Counted from the first letter of the stretch, positions 29,224 to 40,358 are shown. The stretch: 64,000 bases of DNA from Micromonospora tarapacensis (GCF_019697375.1 NZ_JAHCDI010000004.1:2777324-2841323), one strand, 5' to 3'. Numbers and translations are program-made. The notes: generated by a model from the sequence alone, not told the origin.

Positions 29224-29727
29224 ATGGAGCACGAGGAGACCTACGATCGCCTGATCGCCCTACTCGACGAGAACGGTGCCACCTACCGGCTGATCGACCA
29301 CCCCGAGGAGGGCCGCACCGAGATCGTCAGCGGATATCGCGGCCACCAGGTCGCGGCTGCGGCCAAGTGCATGATCGTGATGGTCAAGCTCGGCAAGAAG
29401 GTCACGAAGTACGTCCTGGCAGTCGTCCCCGGGGATGCCCGGGTCGACCTGCAGGCGATCAAGAAGTTGTTCGGCGGCACATACATCTCCTTCGCGACGC
29501 CGGAAATCGCCGAACGGCTGTCCGGCTGTGTCGCCGGCACGATCCTGCCATTTCCCTTCAGCGATGAACTGGAACTCATCGCCGACCCGGGGATCAAGGC
29601 GTTTCCCGAGCTGTTCTTCAACGCCGCCCGGTTGGACCGGTCACTCGCACTGACCACCGACGACTACCTGCGAATCACCTCGCCGCGGTTCGAATCCATC
29701 GCGGCAGGCACCGCGATGACGGTCTGA
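29224..29727 (+). CDS. YbaK/ProX-type aminoacyl-tRNA deacylase
   Basis: A 167-residue member of the INS/YbaK superfamily of trans-editing enzymes, which hydrolyse mischarged tRNAs. Seen features are RLIDHPEEGRTEIVSGYRGH, the AAAAKCMIVMVKLGKKVTKY strand with the usual substrate-pocket Lys, and FGGTYISFATPEIAERLSGC. Relatives act on Cys- or Ala-tRNA(Pro), or on Ser/Thr-type mischarged tRNAs (ProXp-ST). Beside a threonine-transaldolase-like gene it could protect translation from a threonine analogue; that is inference. It converges on the isomerase gene with a 9-base gap. Confidence 0.88.
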   Translation: MEHEETYDRLIALLDENGATYRLIDHPEEGRTEIVSGYRGHQVAAAAKCMIVMVKLGKKVTKYVLAVVPGDARVDLQAIKKLFGGTYISFATPEIAERLSGCVAGTILPFPFSDELELIADPGIKAFPELFFNAARLDRSLALTTDDYLRITSPRFESIAAGTAMTV

Positions 29728-29736
29728 GAGCGAGCG

Positions 29737-30759
<1,023 letters not shown>

Positions 30760-30951
30760 CACGATGAACCCCCGGTCTGATGCCACGGACACCCCACGGT
30801 GGCCCATGCCGCTCCTCGGGGCATCGGACGGAAGTCACAGCGCCGGATACGTCAATGGTGCACTCTTGATTCTTCGCTCAGGCACCCACCTGTGCTCGCC
30901 GATCCCCTCTCGTAGATTCCAGACAACATCAGCGGAACGCGGGAGAGGAAC

Positions 30952-32826
30952 ATGTCGGTGCCGCAGGAGCCCATGACACTCGGTCTGATCGAGCGACTGA
31001 TCCAGCAGGAGGAACTCGAGTCGGCCGCGGTCCTCCACCTGACCGCCAACGAGACGCTACTCTCCCCTGCGGCGCAACGGGTCCTGTCGACCCCGCTGTC
31101 CAACCGCTACCTCCTCGAGCACCTGGAGATGCGGGAGGACTCCCCGTCCCGTCTGAACAACTTCCTGTATCGCGGCATGAATCGGATCAACGAGATCGAA
31201 GCGTCCGCCACAGAGGTGTGCCGGCAACTCTTCGGCGCCGAGTACGCCGAATTCCGATGTCTCTCCGGTATCCATGCGATGCAGACCACCTTCGCCGCAC
31301 TCTCCCAGCCGGGCGACAAGATCATGCGTATCTCGACGAAGGACGGCGGCCACTTCCTGACCGAACTGATCTGCCGCACTTTCGGCCGGAGCAGTTGCAC
31401 ATACGCGTACCGGGACATCTCAGAGATCGACCTTGACCGCACCCGCGAGGTGTTCGAGCGGGAACGTCCCACACTGCTGTTCCTCGACGCGATGAACTAC
31501 CTGTTCCCGTTCCCGGTGCGGGAACTGAAGGAGATGTGTGGACCGGTGCCGCTGGTCTACGACGCGTCGCACACGCTGGGCCTCATCGCCGGTGACCAGT
31601 TCCAGGATCCGCTCGGCGAGGGCGCCGACATCCTCCAGGCGAACACCCACAAGACGATGTTCGGGCCGCAGAAGGGCATCATCCTCGGCCGGAGCCGTGG
31701 TCTGATGGAACGCATCAGCTACACCCTGTCCAATGGCCTGGTCAGCAGCCAGCACACCGCGTCCGCGCTGGCGCTGTACATCGCGCTGCACGAGATGTAC
31801 ACCCACGGTCGCGAGTACGCGAGCCGGGTCATCGAGAGTGCCCGGTGTCTCGCCACCGCCCTGCACGACCGGGGTGTACCGATCCTGCAGGCTGACCGAG
31901 GGTTCACCCGCAACCACATGTTCTTCATCGACAGCAGGCCCCTCGGCGCCGGACCGGCCCTGCTGGAACGGCTGTTGCGCGCCGGAATCGCGGTGAACCG
32001 ATCCGTCGCCTTCGAGCAGACCGACACGTTGCGGTTGGGCGTCCAGGAAGTGGTCCGACGCGGGTTCACCAACGCCGACCTCAACCTCGTCGCCGACTGG
32101 TTCGCGCAGGTGCTGCTGCATGACGCGGACCCGGAACCCATCGCCCTCGCCGTGGCCGAGTTGCTCGGTCAGCGCGGCTCGATCAAGTACTGTGAGCCCG
32201 CCCCGGAGGCCACCGCGCCGTCGCCCTCCGGACCGCTCCCACGGCCCGCAACCCGGCGTTGGGCGGACATCGACCTCCGCCGAGAGTCCCTTGAGATCGA
32301 GCGTTCCGCCTTCGACGGCGCACACGCGCTGGGCCGGCTCGCCGGGATCTTCGAACACCAGACCGACTCCGCCGGAAACATCAGTTTCCACCGCGCGGGC
32401 GGTACCTTCGTCACCGCCACCGGCGCCTACATCCGGGATCTGAGGCCCACCGACTTCGTCGAACTGCGGGGCCGCACAGGTACCACGTTGCACTGTCGCG
32501 GTCCCGGTACGCCGTCCGCGGAGTCGTACATGCACTACCTCATGCGCAGCACGGTCCCCGCCGCCTTCGTCGTGCACAACCACTACATTCCCGACGACGA
32601 GGAACTCGACCGCGTGGACGTACTCGTCATCCCACCCAAGGAGTACGGCAGCGTCCAACTCGCCGAGGCCGTCGCCGAAGCGGCCCAGAAGAGTCAGGTG
32701 ATCTACGTCCGCCGACACGGCCTGGTGCTGTGGGGCGAATCCCTGGAGGAAAGCCGTGAGCTTCTCGACCGGCTGGCCTTCGCAGTGCAGGCGGCAAAGG
32801 GCGCAGACCCGGCGTGGTTGAGGTAA
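30952..32826 (+). CDS. Fluorothreonine transaldolase-like PLP/class II aldolase fusion
   Basis: A 624-residue two-domain protein. Residues 1-410 are SHMT-like: GGHFLTE (His134), VYDASHTLGLIAG (Asp204, His207) and the PLP lysine in ILQANTHKTMFGP (Lys234). Residues 435-624 are a class II aldolase domain: GNISFH, PSAES (Glu524), VVHNHY (His542, His544) and RRHGLVLWGE (His589), so zinc ligands and acid are intact. This order is that of 4-fluorothreonine transaldolase of Streptomyces cattleya, which swaps the side chain of L-threonine onto an aldehyde. Inference: the aldolase domain may make the aldehyde from a ribulose-1-phosphate and DHAP leaves. ATG 30952 follows GGAGAGG. Other PLP transaldolases lack the fused aldolase. 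Confidence 0.82.
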   Translation: MSVPQEPMTLGLIERLIQQEELESAAVLHLTANETLLSPAAQRVLSTPLSNRYLLEHLEMREDSPSRLNNFLYRGMNRINEIEASATEVCRQLFGAEYAEFRCLSGIHAMQTTFAALSQPGDKIMRISTKDGGHFLTELICRTFGRSSCTYAYRDISEIDLDRTREVFERERPTLLFLDAMNYLFPFPVRELKEMCGPVPLVYDASHTLGLIAGDQFQDPLGEGADILQANTHKTMFGPQKGIILGRSRGLMERISYTLSNGLVSSQHTASALALYIALHEMYTHGREYASRVIESARCLATALHDRGVPILQADRGFTRNHMFFIDSRPLGAGPALLERLLRAGIAVNRSVAFEQTDTLRLGVQEVVRRGFTNADLNLVADWFAQVLLHDADPEPIALAVAELLGQRGSIKYCEPAPEATAPSPSGPLPRPATRRWADIDLRRESLEIERSAFDGAHALGRLAGIFEHQTDSAGNISFHRAGGTFVTATGAYIRDLRPTDFVELRGRTGTTLHCRGPGTPSAESYMHYLMRSTVPAAFVVHNHYIPDDEELDRVDVLVIPPKEYGSVQLAEAVAEAAQKSQVIYVRRHGLVLWGESLEESRELLDRLAFAVQAAKGADPAWLR

Positions 32827-32836
32827 GCGGGTTCGG

Positions 32837-33337
32837 TCAGGTGGCGAAGCCGAGTCGCTGGTTGGCGGACGCCGCGACCTGGCGGAGGGCCAGGGCGGCG
32901 TCGAGGGCGGCCACCGTCGAGGACCAGCCCTTGTCCTCGGCGGAGCCGGGCAGGCCGGCCCGGTCGCGGGCCTGCTCGATGGTGTCCACGGTGAGCACCC
33001 CGTGGGCCACCGGCTTGCCCTCGTCCAGCGCGATCCGGGTCAGCCCGTCGGTGACCGAGCGGCAGACGTAGTCGAAGTGCGCCGTGGCGCCGCGTACCAC
33101 CACGCCGAGGGCGACCACCACATCGCAGCGCCGGGCCATGGCCTGGGCCACCACCGGCAGTTCCACCGAGCCGGCCACCCGGGCCACCACCACCCGCGCG
33201 CCACACGCCCGCGCGGCGGCCACCGCCCGGTCCAGCATGTTATCGGTCAGCTCACCGTGCCACCGCGCGGCCACCACACCGACGGTCATCCCGCTCGCGT
33301 CGACCGGGGTGGACCCCGGCTCGCCGAAACCCGCCAT
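32837..33337 (-). CDS. ribH: 6,7-dimethyl-8-ribityllumazine synthase
   Basis: A 166-residue lumazine synthase that joins the ribityl-aminopyrimidine with dihydroxybutanone phosphate. It has the motif VVVRGATAHFDYVC (catalytic His) and the ribityl-binding LGVVVRG strand. Last gene of the riboflavin operon, 5 bases after ribBA. It ends 10 bases from the end of the transaldolase-like gene, convergent, with no terminator visible in that gap. Confidence 0.97.
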   Translation of the reverse strand: MAGFGEPGSTPVDASGMTVGVVAARWHGELTDNMLDRAVAAARACGARVVVARVAGSVELPVVAQAMARRCDVVVALGVVVRGATAHFDYVCRSVTDGLTRIALDEGKPVAHGVLTVDTIEQARDRAGLPGSAEDKGWSSTVAALDAALALRQVAASANQRLGFAT

Positions 33338-33342
33338 CGTTC

Positions 33343-34632
33343 CTACGCTCCGATCTCTTTGCCGGCGACCGTACGGCCCATCGGGGCCTCGGCCACCTCG
33401 TCCAGGTCGAGCAGATGTCCCATCCGGTCCCGCTTGGTCCGCAGGTAGCGCACGTTCTCTGGGTGCGGGCGCACCGGCAGGCCCTCCCGGCCGGTGACGG
33501 TGAGCCCGTACCCCTCCAGTCCCGCCCGCTTGGCCGGGTTGTTGGTCAGCAGTCGCATCGACCGCACCCCGAGGTCGTAGAGGATCTGCGCGCCGGTGCC
33601 GTAGTCACGCGCGTCAGCCGGCAGGCCCAGGTCGAGGTTCGCGTCGACCGTGTCGCGGCCCTGGTCCTGGAGCTGGTACGCCTGCAACTTGTGCAGCAGC
33701 CCGATGCCCCGCCCCTCGTGGCCCCGCACGTAGAGCACCACGCCCCGGCCCTCCCGCGCCACCCGGTCCAGCGCGGCGTCGAGCTGCGGACCGCAGTCGC
33801 AGCGCACCGAGGAGAAGACGTCGCCGGTCAGGCACTCGGAGTGCACCCGCACCAGCACGTCGCGGCCGTCGCCGAGGTCACCCATCACCAGGGCCACGTG
33901 CTCGGCCGAGTCGTACTCGCTGCGGTAGCCCAGCGCCCGGAACACCCCGTGCTCGGTGGGCATCCGGGCATCGGCGACCAGTTCCACCTGCTTCTCGGTG
34001 CGGCGCCGGTACGCGATCAGGTCCGCGATGGTGACCAGGGTCAGCGCATGCTCGGCGCAGAACTTCTCCAGATCCGGCAGCCGCATCATGGTGCCGTCGT
34101 CGTTGACCAGTTCGCAGAGCACCCCCGCCGGGCGCAGGCCGGCCAGCCGGGTCAGGTCGACGGTCGCCTCGGTGTGCCCGGGGCGCCGCAGCACACCACC
34201 GGCGCGAGCCCGCAACGGCACCACGTGCCCCGGCCGGGCGAGGTCGGTCGGGCCGGTTCCCGGGTCGGCGAGCAGCCGGATCGTGTACGCCCGGTCGGCG
34301 GCCGAGATGCCGGTGGTCACCCCCTCCCGGGCGTCGACGGTGACGGTGTACGCGGTCTGCCGGCGGTCCTGGTTGGTGTGGTGCATCGGCGGCAGGTCGA
34401 GCCGGTCACACTCGCTCTCGCTGAGCGGGACGCAGATGAACCCCGAGGTGTGCCGCACCATGAAGGCCAGCAGTTCCGGGGTGGCCAGTTCGGCGGCGAA
34501 GATCAGGTCGCCCTCGTTCTCCCGGTCGGCGTCGTCCACCACGACCACCGGCCGGCCGGCGGCGAGGTCCGCCAGCGCCCGCTCGATGTCGGCGAAGACG
34601 GTCGGCCCGCGCTGCTCACTGTGCTCGGTCAT
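33343..34632 (-). CDS. ribBA: DHBP synthase / GTP cyclohydrolase II
   Basis: A 429-residue bifunctional enzyme supplying both precursors of riboflavin. RibB domain (about 12-212): [19 protein letters not shown] and the HTEATVDL loop. RibA domain (about 218-415): zinc cysteines in [18 protein letters not shown] and the catalytic [15 protein letters not shown] 34632 overlaps the ribM stop (ATGA). Confidence 0.97.
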   Translation of the reverse strand: MTEHSEQRGPTVFADIERALADLAAGRPVVVVDDADRENEGDLIFAAELATPELLAFMVRHTSGFICVPLSESECDRLDLPPMHHTNQDRRQTAYTVTVDAREGVTTGISAADRAYTIRLLADPGTGPTDLARPGHVVPLRARAGGVLRRPGHTEATVDLTRLAGLRPAGVLCELVNDDGTMMRLPDLEKFCAEHALTLVTIADLIAYRRRTEKQVELVADARMPTEHGVFRALGYRSEYDSAEHVALVMGDLGDGRDVLVRVHSECLTGDVFSSVRCDCGPQLDAALDRVAREGRGVVLYVRGHEGRGIGLLHKLQAYQLQDQGRDTVDANLDLGLPADARDYGTGAQILYDLGVRSMRLLTNNPAKRAGLEGYGLTVTGREGLPVRPHPENVRYLRTKRDRMGHLLDLDEVAEAPMGRTVAGKEIGA

Positions 34633-35330
34633 GCGACGGCCTCCGAGTAGGTCGACGGGATCGGGGCGGATGCCGGGCGGATGGCCCGCGAGGTGCGCCA
34701 CCAACTGGCGAGGCCCCAGACGCAGAGCCCGCCGTAGACGAGGTACATGGCCGCCGACGGATAGAACCCGCCGCGCAGCAGCAGCGGCACGCCCACGGCG
34801 TCGACCGCGATCCAGACCAGCCAGAAGTCCACCCAGCCGCGGGCCATCCCGTAGGTGGCCAGCAGGCTGCCGACGAGGATCCAGGCGTCGGGCAACGGCC
34901 CCCAGGAGCCGAGCGCCGCCAGCACCGGGTAGGCCAGCGCGGTGCCCACCACGGCGGCGGCGAGCAGACCGAGCCGCTCGGCGCCGGTGGCCCAGCGGGG
35001 CGCGACCGCCGACCCGTCGCCGGTGACGCCGAGGCGGCGGTTACGCGTCCAGCGCCACCAGCCGTAGACGCTCAGGCCGAAGAAGAAGACCTGCCGGCCG
35101 GCCTGCCCGTACAGGTCGTGCGCCTGCGGGGTGGCGAACGCCCCGCCGAGGAAGACGGTGAACAGCAACGCGTTGCCGATCATGCCGACCGGCCAGGCCC
35201 AGACCACCCGGCGCAGGCCGAGCAGCGCCGAGCCGAGCCCGAAGACGTTGCCGACGACCTCCCGCACCAGCACCGGCGACCCGGCCACGTGGAACTCGGC
35301 GCCGAGCAGCCAGCCGAGTGCCCCGGTCAT
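34629..35330 (-). CDS. ribM: PnuC-family riboflavin transporter RibM
   Basis: A 233-residue membrane protein of the PnuC/SWEET-like family with about seven helices. It has [11 protein letters not shown] and [18 protein letters not shown], the Trp-rich ligand-binding signature. In Corynebacterium and Streptomyces the pnuC-like gene inside the rib operon is RibM, a facilitator of riboflavin uptake, and the position between ribE and ribBA under the FMN riboswitch supports that. Both ends overlap neighbours by four bases. Nicotinamide riboside uptake is the alternative. Confidence 0.85.
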   Translation of the reverse strand: MTGALGWLLGAEFHVAGSPVLVREVVGNVFGLGSALLGLRRVVWAWPVGMIGNALLFTVFLGGAFATPQAHDLYGQAGRQVFFFGLSVYGWWRWTRNRRLGVTGDGSAVAPRWATGAERLGLLAAAVVGTALAYPVLAALGSWGPLPDAWILVGSLLATYGMARGWVDFWLVWIAVDAVGVPLLLRGGFYPSAAMYLVYGGLCVWGLASWWRTSRAIRPASAPIPSTYSEAVA

Positions 35331-35986
35331 GACAGCACCGGCCCGGGTGTGGCGACGCCGGGCAGGTCGACCGGCGGTCCGGCGCCGCCGGCGGTCCGGG
35401 CGCCGAGCAGCCGCTCGACGTACTTGGCCAGCACGTCCGTCTCCAGGTTCACCGGGTCGCCCACGGACCGGGCACCGAGCGTGGTCGACGAGAGCGTGGT
35501 GGGGATCAGGCCGACGGCGAACCAGTCGGTGCCGACCTCGGCGACGGTCAGCGAGACGCCGTCGACGGTGATCGAGCCCTTCTCCACCACGTACCGGGAC
35601 AAGGCGGCGGGCAGCCGGAACCGTACGGTCTCCCACCGCTGTGCCGGGTCGCGGGAGAGCACCTCACCCACGCCGTCGACGTGCCCCTGCACCAGGTGCC
35701 CGCCGAGCCGGCTGCCCAGCGTGGCGGCGCGTTCCAGGTTGACCCGGTCGCCGGCGCGCAGCGCGCCCAGTGCCGAACGGCGCAGCGTCTCGCCCATGAT
35801 GTCGGCGGTGAAGACCCCGCCGTCGAGGTCGACGACGGTCAGGCAGACCCCGTTGACCGCGATCGAGTCGCCGTGCCGCGCGTCGGAGGCGACCAGCGGG
35901 CCACGGACGGTGACCAGGGCGGAGTCCTGCGCCGTGCGGGTCACCCCGACGACCTCGCCCAGTTCCTCGACGATGCCGGTGAACAT
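35327..35986 (-). CDS. ribE: Riboflavin synthase alpha chain
   Basis: A 219-residue enzyme that dismutates two lumazines into riboflavin and its pyrimidine. It has two lumazine-binding repeats, MFTGIVEELG...GDSIAVNGVCLTV and HLVQGHVDG...KGSITVDGVSLTV, each about 95 residues. ATG 35986 lies 2 bases after the ribD stop. Confidence 0.97.
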   Translation of the reverse strand: MFTGIVEELGEVVGVTRTAQDSALVTVRGPLVASDARHGDSIAVNGVCLTVVDLDGGVFTADIMGETLRRSALGALRAGDRVNLERAATLGSRLGGHLVQGHVDGVGEVLSRDPAQRWETVRFRLPAALSRYVVEKGSITVDGVSLTVAEVGTDWFAVGLIPTTLSSTTLGARSVGDPVNLETDVLAKYVERLLGARTAGGAGPPVDLPGVATPGPVLS

Positions 35987-35988
35987 GC

Positions 35989-37049
35989 CTAGCCCTCCCT
36001 CTTCCGGGGCAGCGCGGTGATCCGCAGATCGGGACCGACCTGCGTAACGTCGGTGAGTTCCAGATCGATGGCCTCGGTGATGGTGCGCACGCCCGCGTCG
36101 ACCAGGGCGGCGGGTCCGGCGCCGAGCAGCCGGGGAGCGACATAGCCGACGACCCGGTCGACCAGGCCGGCCGAGAGGAACGCCCCGGCGAGCCGCGGGC
36201 CGCCCTCCAGCAGCACCGCCCGGACCCCCGACCGTGCAGGGCCGCCAGCAGCGCGGGCAGGTCGACGCCGCCGTTCGGGGCGGCGCCCACCTCGGCAGCG
36301 GTGGCGACCCAGGTACGGGCGGCGCCGTCGCGGACCCGCGCGCCGGCCGGGGTACGGCCCGCCGAGTCGAGAACCACCCGCAGCGGCTGCCGGATGGCCA
36401 GGCTGCCGTCGCGCAGGTTGCGCACGGTGAGCCGGGGATCGTCGGCGAGTACCGTGCCGATGCCGACGACCACCGCGTCGACGGTCGCCCGCAGCGCGTG
36501 CACGTCCATCCGGGCCGCCTCGGACGTGATCCACATGCTGGTGCCGTCGGCCGCCGCGGAGCGGCCGTCCAGGGTCGCCGCGTACTTCCAGATCACGTAC
36601 GGCCAGCCCCGGCGCATGGCGGTGAGCCACGCCACGTTGCCGCTCTCCGCCTCGGTTCCGCGTACGCCCAGGTCCACCTGGACGCCGGCGGCCCGCAGCG
36701 TGGCGGCGCCGCCGGTGGCGACCGGGTTCGGGTCCGGTACCGCGATGACCACCCGGGCGACTCCGGCCTGGACCAGCGCAGTGCTGCAGGGGCCGGTGCG
36801 GCCGGTGTGGTCACAGGGTTCCAGGGTGACGACCGCGGTCCCGCCCTTCGCCCGCCGGCCGGCCTGTGCCAGCGCGACGATCTCGGCGTGCGGTCCGCCG
36901 GCGTACGCGTGGAAACCCTCGCCGACCACCTCACCATCGGCGTCGAGCAGCACGCAGCCGACTATCGGGTTGGGACTGGTCGTGCCGAGCCCGCGCGCCG
37001 CGAGCTCGATCGCGCGACGCATCGCCTCGTCCACGGAGACGCTCGCCAT
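35989..37049 (-). CDS. ribD: RibD deaminase/reductase, apparent frameshift
   Basis: Bifunctional enzyme for steps two and three of riboflavin synthesis. The deaminase domain (1-145) has the zinc sites GGPHAEIVAL and EPCDHTGRTGPCSTAL; the NADPH-dependent reductase domain starts near WKYAATLDGRSAAADGTS. The frame breaks at CCCCC 36225-36229: before it GVDLPALLAALHGRG, after it in the next frame VRAVLLEGGPRLAGAFLSAG to KREG. One added C gives 353 residues, the usual length. The start is ATG 37049 (MASVSVDEAM). First gene after the FMN riboswitch. Probably intact in reality. Confidence 0.9.
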
Positions 37050-37204
37050 CGCCTGCCCTGCCCTCTCGCTCTTGCGCGCAGGCGGGGAGATCGGCCGGGT
37101 GGCCGCGGGCAGGCAGCGGAAGTCGGGGTACGGCACAGCCGCCCCGGCGGGGCCCGTGCGCGCCGGAGCCCGGCGAGCCACCCGGCCCCTTCCGTCCCGC
37201 GCGC

Positions 37205-37368
37205 TGTCTCCCATCCGGACTGTCTGGGCGCGGACGAACCGCCCCCAACCGTCGGCCCCGGATTCTCACCAGGTCCACCGGGCGGACGAACCGCTCCCGG
37301 GTCGCGGGCTTACCACGGTCGGACCGTGGATCACCGCCGGTTCGGAATTTCACCGAGTCCCGCCAGCG
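37205..37368 (-). ncRNA. FMN riboswitch (RFN element)
   Basis: Read on the minus strand, the conserved RFN core is all present in order: CTCGGTGAAATTCCGAACCG, GGTAAGCCCGCGA, GGTGAGAATCCGGGGCCGAC and AGTCCGGATGGGAGA. The stretch ends about 155 bases before the ribD start, so FMN binding can control the whole ribD-ribE-ribM-ribBA-ribH operon by termination or by blocking translation. The gap to ribD contains G/C-rich hairpin-forming sequence. Confidence 0.95.
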
Positions 37369-37428
37369 CGTGGTGGGTACTGAAGGAAGTCTTACACGCC
37401 CGGCGGGCTGTCGGGCCACCCGGGCGAG

Positions 37429-38409
37429 CTACTTCACATGGCGGTAACCGTGGTCACCGACGCCGCGCCGCCGGTCCACCGCCACGTACGAGCCGGGTTG
37501 GCTCTTGGCGACGGTCTTCATCTCGGAGGCGACCGTCATCGCCTCCAGCGGGTTGGTGATCCGCTTGTCCGTGTCGGAGATCGCGACCCCGATGGAGAGG
37601 GTGACCAGCGCGGCCCGGCGGATGTTGCCCCGCCGGTCCTTCAGCTCCACGTAGCCGCGTTCCCGGTCGGTGGGATCGTAGAGCGCGTCCGCGGCCTTCT
37701 CGAAGTCCGCGGACACCCGGGAGGTGAGCGGCAGGACCTGCTCCGGCGTGCACACGAAGACGAAGTCGTCGCCGCCGACGTGCCCGAGGAAGGCCGGCGG
37801 CAGCGCGACCGAGACCACGGCCCGGTGCAGGCTGCGGGCCAGCGCCGAGATGAAGCCGTCGCCGCGGACGAACCCGTACCGGTCGTTGACACTCTTGAAC
37901 CGGTCGATGTCGATGTAGCCGACGGCGTAGTCGGCACCGCCCCGGACCCGGTCGGCGATCTCCCGGCGGATGCGGCTGTTGCCCGGCAGGCCGGTCAGCG
38001 GGGAGACCTCGCGGAACTCCTTGTTGCGCCGCAGGGTCGAGCTGACCCGGGCCACCAGTTCCGCCGTGTCGAAGGGTTTCACCAGGTAGTCGTCCGCGCC
38101 CGCGCTGAGCCCGTGGACCTTGTCCACGGTCATCCCCTTGGCCGTCAGCATGATCACGGGCAGGGCCGCGGTCATCGGATCGGCGCGCAGCCGCCGGGTC
38201 AGTTCCAGCCCGTCCACCCGCGGCATCATCAGGTCGACCACGGCCAGGTCGGGCCGTTCCCGCTCGATCAGTTCGAGCGCCTCCTGACCGTCGGCGGCGA
38301 GGACCACGTCGAAGCCCTGCAACCGCAGGTTGAACTCGACGAATCGGGCGATGTCCTCGTCGTCGTCGACGACGAGGATCACGTCCCTGCGATCGTCGGA
38401 AGGCTCCAC
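37429..38409 (-). CDS. Response regulator with GGDEF-like domain (GGDDF)
   Basis: A 326-residue protein. The receiver domain is residues 9-125 (DDDED acidic pocket, phosphoacceptor Asp59, Lys111). The GGDEF domain is residues 135-305 with DIDRFKSVNDRYGFVRGD. The signature reads GGDDF (212-216) in place of GGDEF, and no RxxD inhibitory site precedes it. It could be a weak diguanylate cyclase or a degenerate c-di-GMP or GTP sensor. GTG 38409 is one base from the rpe stop, so it is probably co-transcribed with rpe. BldD, which responds to c-di-GMP, is also in this window. No histidine kinase is adjacent. Confidence 0.88.
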   Translation of the reverse strand: MEPSDDRRDVILVVDDDEDIARFVEFNLRLQGFDVVLAADGQEALELIERERPDLAVVDLMMPRVDGLELTRRLRADPMTAALPVIMLTAKGMTVDKVHGLSAGADDYLVKPFDTAELVARVSSTLRRNKEFREVSPLTGLPGNSRIRREIADRVRGGADYAVGYIDIDRFKSVNDRYGFVRGDGFISALARSLHRAVVSVALPPAFLGHVGGDDFVFVCTPEQVLPLTSRVSADFEKAADALYDPTDRERGYVELKDRRGNIRRAALVTLSIGVAISDTDKRITNPLEAMTVASEMKTVAKSQPGSYVAVDRRRGVGDHGYRHVK

Positions 38410-38410
38410 C

Positions 38411-39091
38411 TCAGGCCCCGGCCGCCGCACGCTCCGCCAGGTCGCGGAGCCGGCGCACCGCCTCGGCCGGATCGTCGGCACCGTAGACGGCGGTGCCGGC
38501 GACGAAGGCGTCGGCGCCCGCCGCGGCAGCCTGTTCGATGGTGTCGGCGGCGATGCCGCCGTCCACCTCGATGCGCAGTTCCAGGTGACCGGCGTCGACG
38601 TGGCGGCGCGCGGTGCGCACCTTGTCCAGCAGCTGCGGGACGAACCGCTGGCCACCGAACCCCGCCTTGATGGTCATGATCAGCAGCGTGTCGAAGCTTG
38701 GCAGCAGGTCGAGGTACGGCTCGACCGGCGTGTCCCGGTCGATCGCCAGCCCCGCCTTGGCGCCGGCCGCCCGCAGGTCCCTGGCCAGCGCCACCGGGTC
38801 GTCGCAGGCCTCGGCGTGGAAGGTGACGTTGTACGCCCCCGCGTCCGCGTAGCCGGGTGCCCAGCGGCGCGGATCGGTGATCATCAGGTGCACGTCGAAG
38901 GGCAGCTTCGTGGCGGCCCGCAGGCTCTGCACCACGGGCAGCCCGATGGTCAGGTTGGGCACGAAGTGGTTGTCCATCACGTCGACGTGCAACCAGTCCG
39001 CGGCGTCCTCGACGGCACGGACCTCTTCGGCGAGACGGGAGAAATCGGCGGCCAGGATACTCGGCGCGACGATCGGCGGCGGTACGGTCAC
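38411..39091 (-). CDS. rpe: Ribulose-phosphate 3-epimerase
   Basis: A 226-residue TIM-barrel enzyme of the pentose phosphate pathway. Conserved motifs are [30 protein letters not shown] (metal ligands), [21 protein letters not shown] and IEVDGGI. The start is GTG 39091. It supplies and drains ribulose 5-phosphate, the precursor used by RibB nearby. Confidence 0.97.
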   Translation of the reverse strand: MTVPPPIVAPSILAADFSRLAEEVRAVEDAADWLHVDVMDNHFVPNLTIGLPVVQSLRAATKLPFDVHLMITDPRRWAPGYADAGAYNVTFHAEACDDPVALARDLRAAGAKAGLAIDRDTPVEPYLDLLPSFDTLLIMTIKAGFGGQRFVPQLLDKVRTARRHVDAGHLELRIEVDGGIAADTIEQAAAAGADAFVAGTAVYGADDPAEAVRRLRDLAERAAAGA

Positions 39092-39337
39092 AGGGCCAGT
39101 GTACGAACGCGGTCACCAGCCGCGGCAGCATGCCACCAACCGGAACACCCCGTGACCCGGAGGTGACCAGTGGTGCAGAATGGCTCCCCTCGGACCGGTG
39201 CGACGGTACGAAGCGGGGCTTCGACTGGCCAGCCGGCCGAATCACGGCAACACTCCATCGGGGACGGTGACGGTAGCGTGCAGGCCGTTGGGCGCGGGGG
39301 CCGGCAGCCGGGCGACAGCTCCCGGGAGGGGCGGACG

Positions 39338-40225
39338 ATGCGACGGTGGCTCGCGGCGCTGGCGCTGGCCGGCGCGGCTGCGATGGTGCTGAGCGGCTGT
39401 GTGCGGCCGGGTGGAACGGACGGTGATCTCACAAATGACTGGCCCGCGATGCGCCCGGCGACGATGTTCGTGCCGGCCACCGACGCCTGCCTGCCCCGGG
39501 TCACCGCCGTCGTCCAGGCGAGCACCTACGAGACCGTCGACTGCGCCCGCAACCACCTCGCCGAGGCGGTCCACGTCGGCACGTTCACCGGGCCCGCGGC
39601 CGGCAGGCAACGGCCGGAACCGGGATCGGCGGCGCTGCGCACCGCGCGGGCGGAGTGCGACCAGCGGGTCCGGCTGGTGCTCGGCGGCGACTGGCACACC
39701 GCCCGCCTGACGCTCAACATCGCCCTGCCGTCGGCGTCGGCCTGGGACGGCGGCGCCCGGTGGTTCCGGTGCGACCTGAGCGAGACCGACAGCATCGACA
39801 ACACCCGGCCGGTCAACCGCACCGGCAGCCTGCGCGGCGCACTGATCGGCGACTCACCACTGGTGCACCGGTGCTTCGATCCGAAGCTCATCGGCGACAG
39901 CCTGAACTACATGGCCCCGGTGCTCTGCACGGAGCCGCACGGGGCCGAGTTCGTCGGTGTGTACGTCGAGCAGGACATGACCTGGGAGCAGTTCGTGGGT
40001 TCCGCCGGGCAGGCCCATCAGCGCTGTATGGGACTGATCGCCGCGTTCGCCGACGTACCCAACAACTCCGACCTGCCCTACCGCGCCGGCTCCATCTTCT
40101 ACCCGCCGTCGCAGCGGGAGTGGGAGGAGGGCGACCGGGGGGTGCGCTGCATCCTGTGGAGCGACGATCGCAAGCTGACCGGCTCGATGCGCGGGGTCGG
40201 CCCCCGGGGGCTACCCGTGACCTGA
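39338..40225 (+). CDS. Septum-formation-family lipoprotein, copy 1
   Basis: A 295-residue lipoprotein. The signal peptide ends in the lipobox VLSGC (Cys about 20). The mature part is the septum-formation-type domain: repeated Cys residues near TVDCARNHLAEAVHVG, WFRCDLSETDSI, LVHRCFDPK, APVLCTEPHGAEFVGVY, HQRCMG and RCILWSDDR probably form disulfides. ATG 39338 follows GGGAGGGG. The family is actinobacterial; its exact role is not established. It lies next to a close paralogue, so a tandem duplication. Confidence 0.82.
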   Translation: MRRWLAALALAGAAAMVLSGCVRPGGTDGDLTNDWPAMRPATMFVPATDACLPRVTAVVQASTYETVDCARNHLAEAVHVGTFTGPAAGRQRPEPGSAALRTARAECDQRVRLVLGGDWHTARLTLNIALPSASAWDGGARWFRCDLSETDSIDNTRPVNRTGSLRGALIGDSPLVHRCFDPKLIGDSLNYMAPVLCTEPHGAEFVGVYVEQDMTWEQFVGSAGQAHQRCMGLIAAFADVPNNSDLPYRAGSIFYPPSQREWEEGDRGVRCILWSDDRKLTGSMRGVGPRGLPVT

Positions 40226-40358
40226 GCCCGGTGCCGTATGCTGCCGCTCCGTGGCGTGCCGCGACCCGCGCAACGCGGTGCGGTCGGGGGCTTCGACGGC
40301 CGGGTTGGTCCCGCGCCTCGCTCCACTCGCCGGCGGCACGAGCAGGAGGTCGACGGGA

